A stretch of DNA of 64,000 nt, from the IMG/VR virus record IMGVR_UViG_3300023202_000247, positions 124,001-188,000 of that record. The stretch is one strand, 5' to 3'. The stretch is from a virus. Shown piece after piece: positions 23,002-31,170 of the stretch; position 1 is the first letter of the stretch; each line of letters opens with the position of its first letter. The translations under genes and the position numbers were made by a program. The notes beneath the pieces were generated by a model. It was not told where the DNA came from. It was given only the letters and a program-made list of their open reading frames with translations, and did not search any database.

Positions 23002-23250
23002 ATGAGAAATATCATAGAGAAAATAGAAAAGTTAGAAGCTTGGTGGCCATCATTGTCTAGTCCTGAGATTGGTCAGGCATGTTCTTTGGTTCATTCTAAA
23101 TTTGGTCTCAAGCCTTTTGGGTGGATCAAAACCCATCATGTAACCTCTTTAAAAGAAAAAGAACAGCCGTGTTATGTTACGGTTGTACCATATGATGAAT
23201 TATGGTTAACATCTTCATTTGCTGAATATGTGGTGAATGAGCCTCTTTAA
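23002..23250 (+). CDS. Unknown small protein
   Basis: 82 residues, 3 bases after dut. It is rich in Trp and His (EAWWPSLSSPE; FGWIKTHHVTS) with a likely alpha/beta layout. No family was recognised. A following hairpin, GCTTTA-TTTTG-TAAAGC (23279-23295), lacks a T-run. Confidence 0.5.
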   Translation: MRNIIEKIEKLEAWWPSLSSPEIGQACSLVHSKFGLKPFGWIKTHHVTSLKEKEQPCYVTVVPYDELWLTSSFAEYVVNEPL

Positions 23251-23308
23251 AGTCTTTTGATACGGTAGATGAAGAGCTGCTTTATTTTGTAAAGCATAAA
23301 TAATACAG

Positions 23309-24016
23309 ATGAGAAAAATGATGTACCACCATTTTTATCCAGTAATACATGCGCGCTCCCACGTTCAAATCATCAACAATATTGATATGACGTTGGAGGC
23401 TGATTGTGACGGAGTTTTTCTCATCAACCATGGACACATGTCTAGTGTTGATTTTGATAAATCTGTCGCAATTGCTGTAAAACAAATACAACACGTAGAA
23501 TTTGGCAAGCCAGCATTTCGTATAGGTGTAAATTATCTTAACATGACACCAGCTGCTGCCATGCGTAAAGCTGTTGATGTTGGTTGTGGTATGCTTTGGC
23601 ACGACAATGCTCAAACCGATTCTTTCTCTTTGGCCGAGGCTCAAGAGGTTGTAAATATACAAAATAGTGTTGAGTGGCCGCCATTGTATTTTGGCGGCGT
23701 TCAGTTCAAATATCAAGAAAAGCCTCAGTGGGATATCAGCGAATCTTTGAGAAGAGCCTATAGCTACGTTAATGTTCCGACATTATCGGGAGCTGGTACG
23801 GGAAAAGCTGCCAAACAAGGCTTCATAAAGAAGGCGGCCGAAACCGATGTGCGAAGGCCATTGGCATTGGCCAGTGGTGTTACGCTGGATAACGTGGAAG
23901 ATTATCTTTCATATATAAAACATTTTTTGGTTGCATCATCAATTATCGATCAGAAATCTGATGATGAGTGTTTTGATTTTGAAAAAGTTGAAGAACTTTG
24001 TAAGAGAATAAGGTAA
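23309..24016 (+). CDS. BtpA/SgcQ-like TIM-barrel protein
   Basis: 235 residues from ATG 23309. Strand-helix repeats fit a TIM barrel. Closest pattern is BtpA/SgcQ: GVNYLNMTPAAAMRKAVDVG (about 72-91, compare 'GVNVLRNDA.AALAIA'), then WHDNA, and RRPLALASGVTLDNVEDYLSYI near the C-terminus, which contains the usual phosphate-binding SGVT loop. Family function is poorly defined: one member aids photosystem I biogenesis, others neighbour nucleoside metabolism. It lies between dut and a MazG-like gene, so a nucleotide or sugar-phosphate role is inferred. Confidence 0.58.
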   Translation: MRKMMYHHFYPVIHARSHVQIINNIDMTLEADCDGVFLINHGHMSSVDFDKSVAIAVKQIQHVEFGKPAFRIGVNYLNMTPAAAMRKAVDVGCGMLWHDNAQTDSFSLAEAQEVVNIQNSVEWPPLYFGGVQFKYQEKPQWDISESLRRAYSYVNVPTLSGAGTGKAAKQGFIKKAAETDVRRPLALASGVTLDNVEDYLSYIKHFLVASSIIDQKSDDECFDFEKVEELCKRIR

Positions 24017-24017
24017 T

Positions 24018-24353
24018 ATGAAAATACCTGATATACAAAAAAGAGCTAACGCCACAGAAAAAGTCAAAGGATTTCTCGATAGTGAGAAATCCATACCCGA
24101 AGATATTGCTTTGATGCATGCTGAGCTTTCAGAAGCATTGGAAGAATATCGTAAAGGTGTTTCTACCACTGCAATTTATTTCAATGATGATAAGCCGAAC
24201 AAACCCGAAGGTATTCCCGTTGAGCTTGCTGATGTTGTAATAAGAATTATGGGATTTGCTGAGCGTCACGGTATCAACATGGAAGATGCTATCAAGCTCA
24301 AGATGGATTACAATGATACTAGACCTCATATGCATGGCGGTAAGAAGTTGTGA
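24018..24353 (+). CDS. MazG-like nucleotide pyrophosphohydrolase
   Basis: 111 residues. The metal-binding helices ALMHAELSEALEEYRKG (31-47) and IPVELADVVIRIMGF (65-79) carry the ExxE...ExxD arrangement of all-alpha NTP pyrophosphatases, and the end DTRPHMHGGKKL matches the RP..HGGK tail common in phage MazG-like proteins. Such enzymes cut NTPs or dNTPs to monophosphates and can alter ppGpp levels or remove modified nucleotides. It begins one base after the barrel gene, suggesting joint expression. Confidence 0.85.
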   Translation: MKIPDIQKRANATEKVKGFLDSEKSIPEDIALMHAELSEALEEYRKGVSTTAIYFNDDKPNKPEGIPVELADVVIRIMGFAERHGINMEDAIKLKMDYNDTRPHMHGGKKL

Positions 24354-24374
24354 GTTAAGTGAAAATAGTTAAAA

Positions 24375-25397
24375 TTGTATTTAGAAGATAAAGAAGGAAA
24401 ACGGTACCCAGTGAAAACCCGAAGAATACATAAAGTAGCAAAAGCTAGAATAAACAATAGCGATTATAAAGAGAGCGATTATGTTGCAGCTGATCTTGGA
24501 AAGAAACACGTTTCTTCTGAAAAGTGTTCTAATGGAAAACTCTGGTCAGTTTCCAATGATACTGAGTATCGTGGTATTCAGAGAACATCTAAAAAATTAG
24601 AGCCCGGTGTTTATACGTTTCATAGAGATAATTATGGAACTAGTCTTTCTAGAGTTGAATCATTCAATATACACGATCTTATTCAGATAAAAGATACAGT
24701 TACTGATAGTATCATACAAGACATTGATATGTTTTGGGCATCCAAGGAAAAATTCGAGTCGTTCGGGTTTCCTTTTCGTCGTGGTATCTTGATGTATGGA
24801 CCACCCGGCTCTGGTAAATCATGTACGATAAAAATCATTATCAATCGTGTAATTGAAAAAGGAGGGGTTGCTATCAAATTTGAAAACCCTGAAGTATACA
24901 TGGATTGTATACGAATGGTTCGTTCCATCCAACCAGATGTCCCTGTTGTGGCTTTGATGGAAGATATTGATGATATTATTGACCGAGAGGGGGAGTCTAT
25001 GGTCTTAAATGTTTTAGATGGTGTTGAAGGTTATGAAAATATAGTTTACCTTGCAACAACAAACTATCCAGAGAATCTAGAGGGGCGCATCAAGAATAGA
25101 CCATCACGTTTTGATAGGAGGTACCATGTTGGGTATTTCAATGCTGAAGGACGCAAACAATTCATACATTATCTGTGCGAAAAACTAGAATCTAAAGATG
25201 TTGATACAAATATAAATATCGACAAATGGGTTGATGATACCAAAGATTGGACTCCAGCTCATATACAGGATTTGTTCATATCCGTACATTTGTTTGATCA
25301 TAAGTATGATGATACTGTTAGTTTGATCAATGATATGAGAACCAGTAAGATAAGTAGTGATGGTGATAAAGCTGTTCAAGTAGGGTTTGGGCGATGA
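24375..25397 (+). CDS. AAA+ ATPase, second copy
   Basis: 340 residues from TTG 24375; no ATG in frame is well placed. Residues 1-130 are a unique domain. The core has Walker A YGPPGSGKS (141-149), Walker B VVALMEDIDD, sensor-1 ATTN and an arginine-rich RPSRFDRR segment that supplies the arginine finger. The C-terminal lid is present. It resembles the first AAA+ protein (11871-13166) in general layout but not in N-domain. The target is unknown. It overlaps the next gene by 4 bases. Confidence 0.82.
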   Translation: MYLEDKEGKRYPVKTRRIHKVAKARINNSDYKESDYVAADLGKKHVSSEKCSNGKLWSVSNDTEYRGIQRTSKKLEPGVYTFHRDNYGTSLSRVESFNIHDLIQIKDTVTDSIIQDIDMFWASKEKFESFGFPFRRGILMYGPPGSGKSCTIKIIINRVIEKGGVAIKFENPEVYMDCIRMVRSIQPDVPVVALMEDIDDIIDREGESMVLNVLDGVEGYENIVYLATTNYPENLEGRIKNRPSRFDRRYHVGYFNAEGRKQFIHYLCEKLESKDVDTNINIDKWVDDTKDWTPAHIQDLFISVHLFDHKYDDTVSLINDMRTSKISSDGDKAVQVGFGR

Positions 25398-25705
25398 GTC
25401 TAGAATCTTTCAAAAAAGAATTTGATTATCGTCATGATTTTGAAGATTCCGATCTTGATATTTTGAAAGAGCGTTGGCCCGGTGTAGAGTTTTCAAATAT
25501 TCCAGCTAGTTGGATAATTCCGATTGATGAGATGATGGCTTCATTTCGTTATAGTAATCCTGTCAAAAGAGTGTGGCAAAGTCATGGGCAGCTAATTGTC
25601 GAGGCAGATATATTAACTGATATAGAGATGAAAAAGATTGAGGCTTGTGAAAAAAAGCTGAAAAAAGTTGATATTGATTTGTATGAAATATTAGACTTAC
25701 AATAA
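25394..25705 (+). CDS. Unknown protein
   Basis: 103 residues at an ATGA overlap with the AAA+ gene, so the two are co-translated and may act together. The sequence is acidic and mixed alpha/beta with a WPGVEFSNIPASWIIPIDEM segment and a charged C-terminal helix. No family was recognised. Confidence 0.55.
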   Translation: MSLESFKKEFDYRHDFEDSDLDILKERWPGVEFSNIPASWIIPIDEMMASFRYSNPVKRVWQSHGQLIVEADILTDIEMKKIEACEKKLKKVDIDLYEILDLQ

Positions 25706-25730
25706 TGATTGCCGGAATGCCGAGGTAAAT

Positions 25731-26738
25731 ATGCAAACAAAATGGAAAGTGGCAATCGTTGCCGGAATAGTTGCCGTTATAGCGGCATTAGCTTTCATTA
25801 TAAAATATCAGCACGATATGCTTCAACGACAACATGCAATTGAAAAATCTGTTGTTGAGATGAAACTTTTGCAAAATGGTATCGTTCGTTCAGAGGCTAA
25901 ATATGCAACTAAAGATGATATTGAGCGTTTTGCAAAAGACCGTGGATTAGAATTAAAACCAATTAAAGATGATTTGAAAAAATTAGATGCTGAGCTGAAG
26001 GGTGTCAACTCATTACTTACGCGCACACCGGGTCGTGTTGTTGTGGGTGTACCGAGCACATCAATGACTCCGCGGCCAAGTACACCAGAGCCACCCAAGG
26101 CCAAGTGTCCTGATGGTAGTAGCGTTGAGTGCCCGAACCCAGATGAGTTTGGTTATCTTTCAGCAAAACAAAACTTGAGTTTGAATGAACCGTTTGCAGA
26201 TACAACGGAAGTTCCATTTGGTTCGGTTTCATTTAGTGCTTGGAAAGAAAAGCCGTGGGATGTTCGAGTATTACCACGAGATTATCGAGTAATGACCACA
26301 ATAAGCACAGATGAAGATGGCAGACATTTTGTTCACAATAAATTTACAATAACTACTGATGGTAAAGATTATACAATTCCGATTACCAAAAGTGAATTTG
26401 TAGAAAAATATCCAGTAGCAGAGTTTCGTTTTAGTCCAAGACTTTATCTTGGTGTAGATGGCGGTGTGTATTTCGACGGTGGTGCTGCGCTTGTTCCAAA
26501 CGCACAGGTTGCGTTGTTTTCTCATGGAAAAACAAAACTCAATCCTGATTGGACGTTTTTGGGATTAGGTTTTGGATATGCTACACAAGAAGAAGTTGTT
26601 ACGGGAGTTATCAGTCCAGTGAACTATAATATTGGAAGGCATTTACCATTAATGGAAAATTTATTTATCGGACCAACGTTCGGAATTACGATGAATGGAA
26701 ATTTATCTGTGATGGGAGGAATACGTGCTGGCCTATGA
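25731..26738 (+). CDS. Membrane-anchored protein with coiled coil and beta-rich C-terminus
   Basis: 335 residues. One hydrophobic segment (7-24, VAIVAGIVAVIAALAFII) anchors the protein, with a charged helix (25-95) after it, a Pro/Thr-rich linker around 105-125, and a C-terminal region (about 225-335) of Gly/aromatic beta strands such as RLYLGVDGGVYFDGGAAL. The C-terminus would face the periplasm or cell exterior if the N-terminus is inside. No lipobox. Envelope interaction (lysis, superinfection exclusion) is possible; no family was recognised. Confidence 0.6.
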   Translation: MQTKWKVAIVAGIVAVIAALAFIIKYQHDMLQRQHAIEKSVVEMKLLQNGIVRSEAKYATKDDIERFAKDRGLELKPIKDDLKKLDAELKGVNSLLTRTPGRVVVGVPSTSMTPRPSTPEPPKAKCPDGSSVECPNPDEFGYLSAKQNLSLNEPFADTTEVPFGSVSFSAWKEKPWDVRVLPRDYRVMTTISTDEDGRHFVHNKFTITTDGKDYTIPITKSEFVEKYPVAEFRFSPRLYLGVDGGVYFDGGAALVPNAQVALFSHGKTKLNPDWTFLGLGFGYATQEEVVTGVISPVNYNIGRHLPLMENLFIGPTFGITMNGNLSVMGGIRAGL

Positions 26739-26780
26739 CTCTAGGCATAATTTTAGATATCGGTAGGACACGGAGGTATG

Positions 26781-26942
26781 ATGTTTCCTTTTAATAATAA
26801 GCCTAAAGATAAACAAAAAGTTCAGTACGAATACCTCTACATAGAAAAACATATTCCGCAAGATATACCACAACCTCCTCGTAAAAAAGAGGAAAATGAT
26901 GAACGTGGTGTAGTGGTAATAGATATCTATGGCGAAGACTAA
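26781..26942 (+). CDS. Small proline-containing protein
   Basis: 53 residues from ATG 26781 (ATG 26778 also possible) with GGAGG at 26772-26776. It has a polar, proline-rich middle (HIPQDIPQPPRKKEE) and a short beta-like tail (GVVVIDIYGED). The stop overlaps the next gene. The good ribosome binding site is the main support. Function unknown. Confidence 0.55.
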   Translation: MFPFNNKPKDKQKVQYEYLYIEKHIPQDIPQPPRKKEENDERGVVVIDIYGED

Positions 26943-27237
26943 AAAGACGGGAAGACCCCGTAAGTTTTTTCTACCTGCTGATGACGATTTGCTAGTTGTG
27001 GACGCAAATTATTTCAAGCAGATTAAATCTCGGCATCATGCATTGGCATTGGGAATGTCTGTATATGCTGAATTACATGAAAGTTTATGTTTAGATGCAT
27101 TAGAAGGCGATGCATACGTTAAAACAATAAAGATTTCTGATGGTTTGGCACGAAGTCTCTATGAGTTGGATAGAAACTTTCCAAGTCTGATAGATGAAAT
27201 ACGACATATCAAATGTAAATGGGTTAATCAATGTTAA
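26929..27237 (+). CDS. Unknown small protein
   Basis: 102 residues; the ATG lies 14 bases inside the preceding small gene. It begins with a basic AKTKKTGRPRKFF segment, an AT-hook-like GRPRK motif that could contact DNA, followed by a helical domain (YFKQIKSRHHALALGMSVYA). No family was recognised. Confidence 0.55.
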   Translation: MAKTKKTGRPRKFFLPADDDLLVVDANYFKQIKSRHHALALGMSVYAELHESLCLDALEGDAYVKTIKISDGLARSLYELDRNFPSLIDEIRHIKCKWVNQC

Positions 27238-27506
27238 AAATTCATATTCGTCCAGGTACGAGCGAAAGCGCTCTAAAGGCAAAAGCTAGAAAAGCAACTA
27301 TATTATTAGAAGACAACGAAGAGATTTCTATCCTTCTTCAGTTTAGAAGGGGCGATATGAAAAATATAAAAATTGGTATGGTTGCAATGCAAAAGTTTTT
27401 GGACATGATTCTTGATGTTGATATGAAAAATGGCCCAGTAATTTCAATGAAAGATCGTACGATTACAGCTACGATTTCATCTAGAAGGCAATCAATTGCA
27501 TCATGA
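27231..27506 (+). CDS. Unknown small protein
   Basis: 91 residues, overlapping the previous gene by 7 bases and the deformylase gene by 4. The sequence alternates basic helices and beta strands (TILLEDNEEISILLQF; GPVISMKDRTITATIS), fitting a small alpha/beta fold. No family was recognised. Its overlap with the deformylase gene suggests co-expression. Confidence 0.55.
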   Translation: MLKIHIRPGTSESALKAKARKATILLEDNEEISILLQFRRGDMKNIKIGMVAMQKFLDMILDVDMKNGPVISMKDRTITATISSRRQSIAS

Positions 27507-28021
27507 TAGTTACTGATGAAAAACTTCTACGTGTAAAATGTGAAGATGTAAAACCTGAAGAAGTTGCCGAGTTGAAGCTAAAGTTGGAACAAGAGCTTAT
27601 AGCATCGGCGATGAAGGAGATGCCCGGTATAGGTTTGGCCGCACCACAAATCGGTATTCCCAAAAGAATGGCAATAGTTCGCTGCGGTTCTCAGTCAATA
27701 GACTTGGTAAACTGTAAGATAGAATCTGGTTATAACAAGGCTTTATTTGATGGTGAGGGGTGTCTTTCATATCCGGGAAGATATGAAAAAACATTTCGTT
27801 ATCAAGAAATATACGTGACGAACAATTTTGTCGAGCCTCATTCATTTACCGCTACTGGATTAGTAGCCGTAGTGGTCCAGCATGAATTGGATCATCTGGA
27901 CGGAATACTTTTGCCAGATGTTGCTTTAGCAAAACCAAAACAAAAAGTGAAGCTTCGGCCCAACGATAAATGTTCTTGTGGTTCTGGAAAGAAATATAAG
28001 AAATGTTGTGGATTACGATAA
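27503..28021 (+). CDS. def: Peptide deformylase fused to a SEC-C zinc motif
   Basis: 172 residues. The deformylase motifs are complete: GIGLAAPQ (42-49), EGCLS (85-89, metal ligand Cys87) and HELDH (127-131, ligands His127 and His131, catalytic Glu128). Residues 153-172 form a SEC-C motif, CSCGSGKKYKKCCG (Cys157, 159, 168, 169), known from the SecA tail, where it binds zinc and contacts ribosomes and SecB. Deformylase removes the formyl group of nascent proteins at the ribosome exit. Phage deformylases are known; the SEC-C tail suggests a built-in ribosome tether. That role is inference. Confidence 0.92.
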   Translation: MIVTDEKLLRVKCEDVKPEEVAELKLKLEQELIASAMKEMPGIGLAAPQIGIPKRMAIVRCGSQSIDLVNCKIESGYNKALFDGEGCLSYPGRYEKTFRYQEIYVTNNFVEPHSFTATGLVAVVVQHELDHLDGILLPDVALAKPKQKVKLRPNDKCSCGSGKKYKKCCGLR

Positions 28022-28104
28022 TTGAGACGCCTAAATGCCCAAAATTACTGCCTTAGAATAAGTGTTTTAGTTCTAGGCATAACCCAACTATAATGATGTG
28101 ACTT

Positions 28105-28293
28105 ATGGATCAGAAAGACGTAGAAAAGATAACCATGTTAGTTACAGATCTCATTTTGAGGTTATCTGTAATGGAAGATATCTTAAAAGAAAAAGGTTTA
28201 TTGGAAGAGCAGGACTATGTACAGAGATTGGAAATCAAAAGCCGCGCAATGTCCGATCAACTTCGCGATGCCTTGGGCAAAACCGATCCATAG
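28105..28293 (+). CDS. Unknown small helical protein
   Basis: 62 residues, one long helix plus a short second one (VEKITMLVTDLILRLSVMED; QRLEIKSRAMSDQLRDAL). A terminator-like hairpin follows. No family was recognised. The weak imperfect hairpin at about 28049-28079 lies in its leader. Confidence 0.55.
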   Translation: MDQKDVEKITMLVTDLILRLSVMEDILKEKGLLEEQDYVQRLEIKSRAMSDQLRDALGKTDP

Positions 28294-28310
28294 TAAGTTG
28301 CATTTAATTT

Positions 28311-28347
28311 ATGAGCTTGGTAAACTTTACCAGGCTCATGTGTTTTT
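28311..28347 (+). terminator. Intrinsic terminator
   Basis: Arms 28311-28324 and 28326-28339 pair over 14 positions, with one G-T wobble and essentially no loop (in practice 12 bp with a small loop), followed by GTGTTTTT. It falls between the small helical protein and thioredoxin. Confidence 0.78.
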
Positions 28348-28373
28348 GTACTACTTTAAAAATGGAGATGATA

Positions 28374-28655
28374 ATGGATTTTAATGGTTTGTGTGCTGTA
28401 AAGTTTGGAGCAGAATGGTGTGGTCCTTGTAAAATGTTGGAACCAAAGTTGAATAAACTTGGTGAAGAATATCCAGATGTTAATTTTGTTAGTATCAATG
28501 TGGACGACGATCCAGCTTTAGCGAAAAAATTTCAAATCAGAAGCTTACCGACTGTTATATTACTAAACAACGGAGATGAGGTGACTCGTGTCATCGGAGC
28601 ATCTCTGATAACACCTTTGAGAAAAGCTTTTAACGAATTTCTCAAAGCAGCTTAA
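28374..28655 (+). CDS. Thioredoxin
   Basis: 93 residues from ATG 28374 (GGAG six bases upstream; upstream in-frame ATGs at 28311, 28362 and 28368 are less likely, the first because it lies in the terminator stem). The active site is WCGPC (Cys16, Cys19) in FGAEWCGPCKML, and the cis-proline loop is RSLPTVIL. It reduces disulfides, and in phages can support ribonucleotide reductase or act as a processivity factor for polymerase (T7 uses host thioredoxin). No reductase is visible in this window. Starts after the terminator, so it has its own promoter or readthrough. Confidence 0.92.
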   Translation: MDFNGLCAVKFGAEWCGPCKMLEPKLNKLGEEYPDVNFVSINVDDDPALAKKFQIRSLPTVILLNNGDEVTRVIGASLITPLRKAFNEFLKAA

Positions 28656-28670
28656 TGATAAGGATGTAAG

Positions 28671-28979
28671 ATGGCAACAACAACTAGTACTAAGAAAAAG
28701 AAGAAAAATTTTGCTGATGCTGTTTGGGACCAAATTGAAAATCAAACTCTAGAACTTTTTGGATTACCAAATCAATTGGTATCTCATAATGTTAAAAGGG
28801 CTAAGATAACACCTGAATTGCTTCATCTACAGCTAAAGTCTCAAGCTGTTCTTCTTCCACTAGAAGAGATTCTAAAGACAATTGAATATGAAGAGGGAAA
28901 GACATATGAAATTGAGCATCAAATGAGATATATCGTTGTTAGAGAAGTTGAAAAACAAGAAATTAAGAATCTGACTTAA
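28671..28979 (+). CDS. Unknown protein with Lys-rich N-terminus
   Basis: 102 residues. The first 15 are Thr/Lys-rich and probably disordered, and the remaining 85 look like a helix-rich domain (FADAVWDQIENQTLELF; HLQLKSQAVLLPLEEI). It opens the run of unknown genes that continues to 31147. No family was recognised. Confidence 0.52.
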   Translation: MATTTSTKKKKKNFADAVWDQIENQTLELFGLPNQLVSHNVKRAKITPELLHLQLKSQAVLLPLEEILKTIEYEEGKTYEIEHQMRYIVVREVEKQEIKNLT

Positions 28980-28982
28980 AAT

Positions 28983-29408
28983 GTGGAAGAGAATCTATAT
29001 TTAGTTATGGGTTGTTGGGGTCGTCAGGATGATGGTTTCATCAGCTGTCCCAGTGTTGAAAACAGAATCTTGCATATCCACAGCGGTTTGGAAAATTATG
29101 ACGCTATCATGGATTACCTTGATAGCGTCAGACTTTTTGATAGACCTCTTTATGATAACAATGCTATAAGGCATCTTATTTATAATATGCAAGACAAGTA
29201 TTTGGAACAGCTCAGGCCGATTTGGAACCCCAAGAGGTATGACCTATTAGAAAAGTTTATTGTAAGCCACAAAAGCTGTGGTGTATACGTAAAGTTGTGT
29301 TTAATCAATCCCGAATTGGAGCCAAAAAAGGAAGAACGGAGCGATGATGAAGCTGTTTTCGTTCAAGCTGCGCCAAATTTGAAGCTTGTTGATGATACAT
29401 ACAGCTAA
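28983..29408 (+). CDS. Unknown protein
   Basis: 141 residues from GTG 28983. The composition is mixed, with Trp/Tyr/Cys (VMGCWGRQDDGF; SHKSCGVYVKLCLINPEL) and an acidic C-terminal tail. No known catalytic pattern. Three bases separate it from the previous stop, so it is in the same transcript. Confidence 0.52.
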   Translation: MEENLYLVMGCWGRQDDGFISCPSVENRILHIHSGLENYDAIMDYLDSVRLFDRPLYDNNAIRHLIYNMQDKYLEQLRPIWNPKRYDLLEKFIVSHKSCGVYVKLCLINPELEPKKEERSDDEAVFVQAAPNLKLVDDTYS

Positions 29409-29425
29409 TTACATCGCATACTTTC

Positions 29426-29767
29426 ATGAGTACAGTTACAGAAGACGCCTATGAAAGACTCAAAAAAATGCTTGATGGCAAAGAAAAAGAAATCAAGTAT
29501 GTAATGTTAACTTTTTCAGAGAAAGATAAATATGAGATTTATCAACTGATAAAGAATTCTTTGATTAGGCATGCAGATGTTCCAGATTATCACGCAGATA
29601 TATTAAGCGATCATTTACTTACTAGTGTTTTGGGCATATTTGACCTGAAACAAAAGAAACATGCTAACAATATAGCCCGTCAAGGTGGTAAGGTATTGTC
29701 TGAAGAAGAGGTAGAAAAGCAAGAGACCGGAAAGCTTTCTCCTATGTTTTCTCGTGTTGATGAATAA
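29426..29767 (+). CDS. Unknown helical protein
   Basis: 113 residues, strongly helical: YERLKKMLDGKEKEIKYVML, IYQLIKNSLIRH and a charged C-terminal segment (SEEEVEKQETGKL). No family was recognised. It precedes another similar-sized helical gene, and the leaders of both contain a TCGCAT sequence about 10 bases before the start. Confidence 0.52.
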   Translation: MSTVTEDAYERLKKMLDGKEKEIKYVMLTFSEKDKYEIYQLIKNSLIRHADVPDYHADILSDHLLTSVLGIFDLKQKKHANNIARQGGKVLSEEEVEKQETGKLSPMFSRVDE

Positions 29768-29781
29768 TTTCGCATCTTTTC

Positions 29782-30057
29782 ATGGCTGATGAGGTTGATA
29801 AAGCAAATAAAATGCTTGCAATGGAAAGAAGAAAAGAGATTCTTAGTTTAGTTAAAGATATCTTGAGTGGTAAAGTTAATAGTGAAGAAATGCCGCTGAG
29901 TGATTTATTCGAGCTTTGGACTTCAGTTAGAGATCAATATCAGTTATTTGGTCCACGTCGTACTTACATAAGCCCAGATGACAGAAGCTCATATGATTAT
30001 GGATACATGCATATTCATGATATGAATGCTGGAACTCCTAACAACTGGGATGAATGA
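29782..30057 (+). CDS. Unknown small helical protein
   Basis: 91 residues. Helical N-terminal half (KANKMLAMERRKEILSLVKD), then a Tyr/Asp-rich tail (SPDDRSSYDYGYMHIHDMN) that is probably flexible. The leader TTCGCATCTTTTC resembles that of the previous gene (ATCGCATACTTTC), a possible shared signal. No family was recognised. Confidence 0.5.
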   Translation: MADEVDKANKMLAMERRKEILSLVKDILSGKVNSEEMPLSDLFELWTSVRDQYQLFGPRRTYISPDDRSSYDYGYMHIHDMNAGTPNNWDE

Positions 30058-30066
30058 GGTAATAAT

Positions 30067-30462
30067 ATGTCTAGAACAATAAATAAACAACATCTTTATA
30101 GATTGAAAGCGCAAGCCAATGAGGCAAAAATTCAAGGTTTGACAAAGGTTGCCTCTAGCTTGGAAGAGCAGGTAAATAAAGCTGTAGTTAGAGATGATAA
30201 AGTTGGTTATACTTATGATCAAAAATCATTAGAAAAAGATGTAAATAATAGTCTTTGGACTGCTGCTACGAGAATTGCTGATTATCTTGGAGTTGTTGCT
30301 GATGGTCGAACGGTTCAAGGAATTGTTGATTCACTGTCTGAAGAATTATTTTTATCGATTTGTAATGCCTCTAACACTCCAGATGGAGTGGGCAAGTATG
30401 AGCCACAAGTTCCGGGTGAGAATCGTGCCGTTATAGAGTTAGAAATTGAAGCTGAGGATTGA
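30067..30462 (+). CDS. Unknown protein
   Basis: 131 residues with GAGGT about 6 bases upstream of ATG 30067. N-terminal helices with heptad character (LYRLKAQANEAKIQGLTKVA), a central helical domain (SLWTAATRIADYLGVVADGR) and an acidic end. No family was recognised. Confidence 0.52.
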   Translation: MSRTINKQHLYRLKAQANEAKIQGLTKVASSLEEQVNKAVVRDDKVGYTYDQKSLEKDVNNSLWTAATRIADYLGVVADGRTVQGIVDSLSEELFLSICNASNTPDGVGKYEPQVPGENRAVIELEIEAED

Positions 30463-30465
30463 TTC

Positions 30466-30945
30466 ATGACAGAAAGAGTTCCGTTTGGTGCAGATTATGA
30501 TGTAGAGAAAGCTGAGAAACAGCAGCGTGTTGGTTTAAAAATTCAAAACAAACAACCTCCACTGCCAACTCCATCTGAACAACAAGAAAATTTGCACCGT
30601 TCTGCACAACAAGTTGTGAACGATGATCTTGCTTTGGTTCAACAAACGCAACTGTTGGTTAATAAATTCTTAAAAACACTCAATGAAAAAATGTTAAGTG
30701 TGAACAAGTCACCGATAGCGAAGTCTGTTGAGAAGACTAACGTAATGGAACTCGTCAACCTTGCTTTGAGCATCAATCAAGATGAAAACAAACCTGAAGG
30801 TTATGGATCGATAGCATTATGCAACTTACTATTGAAAAGTATGTTGAATCAGCGCGATCGTATAAACGAGTTAGAGTTTAAATTGGAAAAGGTCAGCAAA
30901 GAATTGTCGAGACTCTCGGCCATGGAGACCAATAAAGGTGACTAA
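30466..30945 (+). CDS. Unknown helical/coiled-coil protein
   Basis: 159 residues. The Gln/Pro-rich first half is flexible, and the C-terminal 40 residues form a coiled coil (INELEFKLEKVSKELSRLSA). It follows the previous gene by 3 bases and overlaps the next by 8. No family was recognised; an oligomeric structural or accessory protein is plausible. Confidence 0.52.
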   Translation: MTERVPFGADYDVEKAEKQQRVGLKIQNKQPPLPTPSEQQENLHRSAQQVVNDDLALVQQTQLLVNKFLKTLNEKMLSVNKSPIAKSVEKTNVMELVNLALSINQDENKPEGYGSIALCNLLLKSMLNQRDRINELEFKLEKVSKELSRLSAMETNKGD

Positions 30946-31147
30946 GTATGATAAAATGAGTGAACACCTTCTAGAATTGATTGTAGAAGAGAAGGAACGC
31001 TTTGCAGAATACGAAAGATTATGCACTCACTACGGAGTAGACCCCCATCCGATTGCACAGGCAATGGCAACATCCAGAGTAATGACGCTGGAAGAGATGA
31101 AGAGCGTGCTCCAAGAAACCTTCCAAGAGACAAAGAAACACTCATAA
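30938..31147 (+). CDS. Unknown small helical protein
   Basis: 69 residues from ATG 30938 (a second ATG at 30956 is possible). Helical and acidic (LLELIVEEKERFAEYERL; TLEEMKSVLQETFQ). It precedes the primase zinc-domain gene, whose start lies near or inside its end. No family was recognised. Confidence 0.52.
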   Translation: MTKYDKMSEHLLELIVEEKERFAEYERLCTHYGVDPHPIAQAMATSRVMTLEEMKSVLQETFQETKKHS

Positions 31148-31170
31148 AGGTCGCTAACAAAAAAGCATCA

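Noticed and set aside
28098-28307. An overlapping plus-strand frame next to the 62-residue gene
   Set aside because: Composition is Arg/Ser-rich and unnatural; the frame from 28105 is more protein-like.
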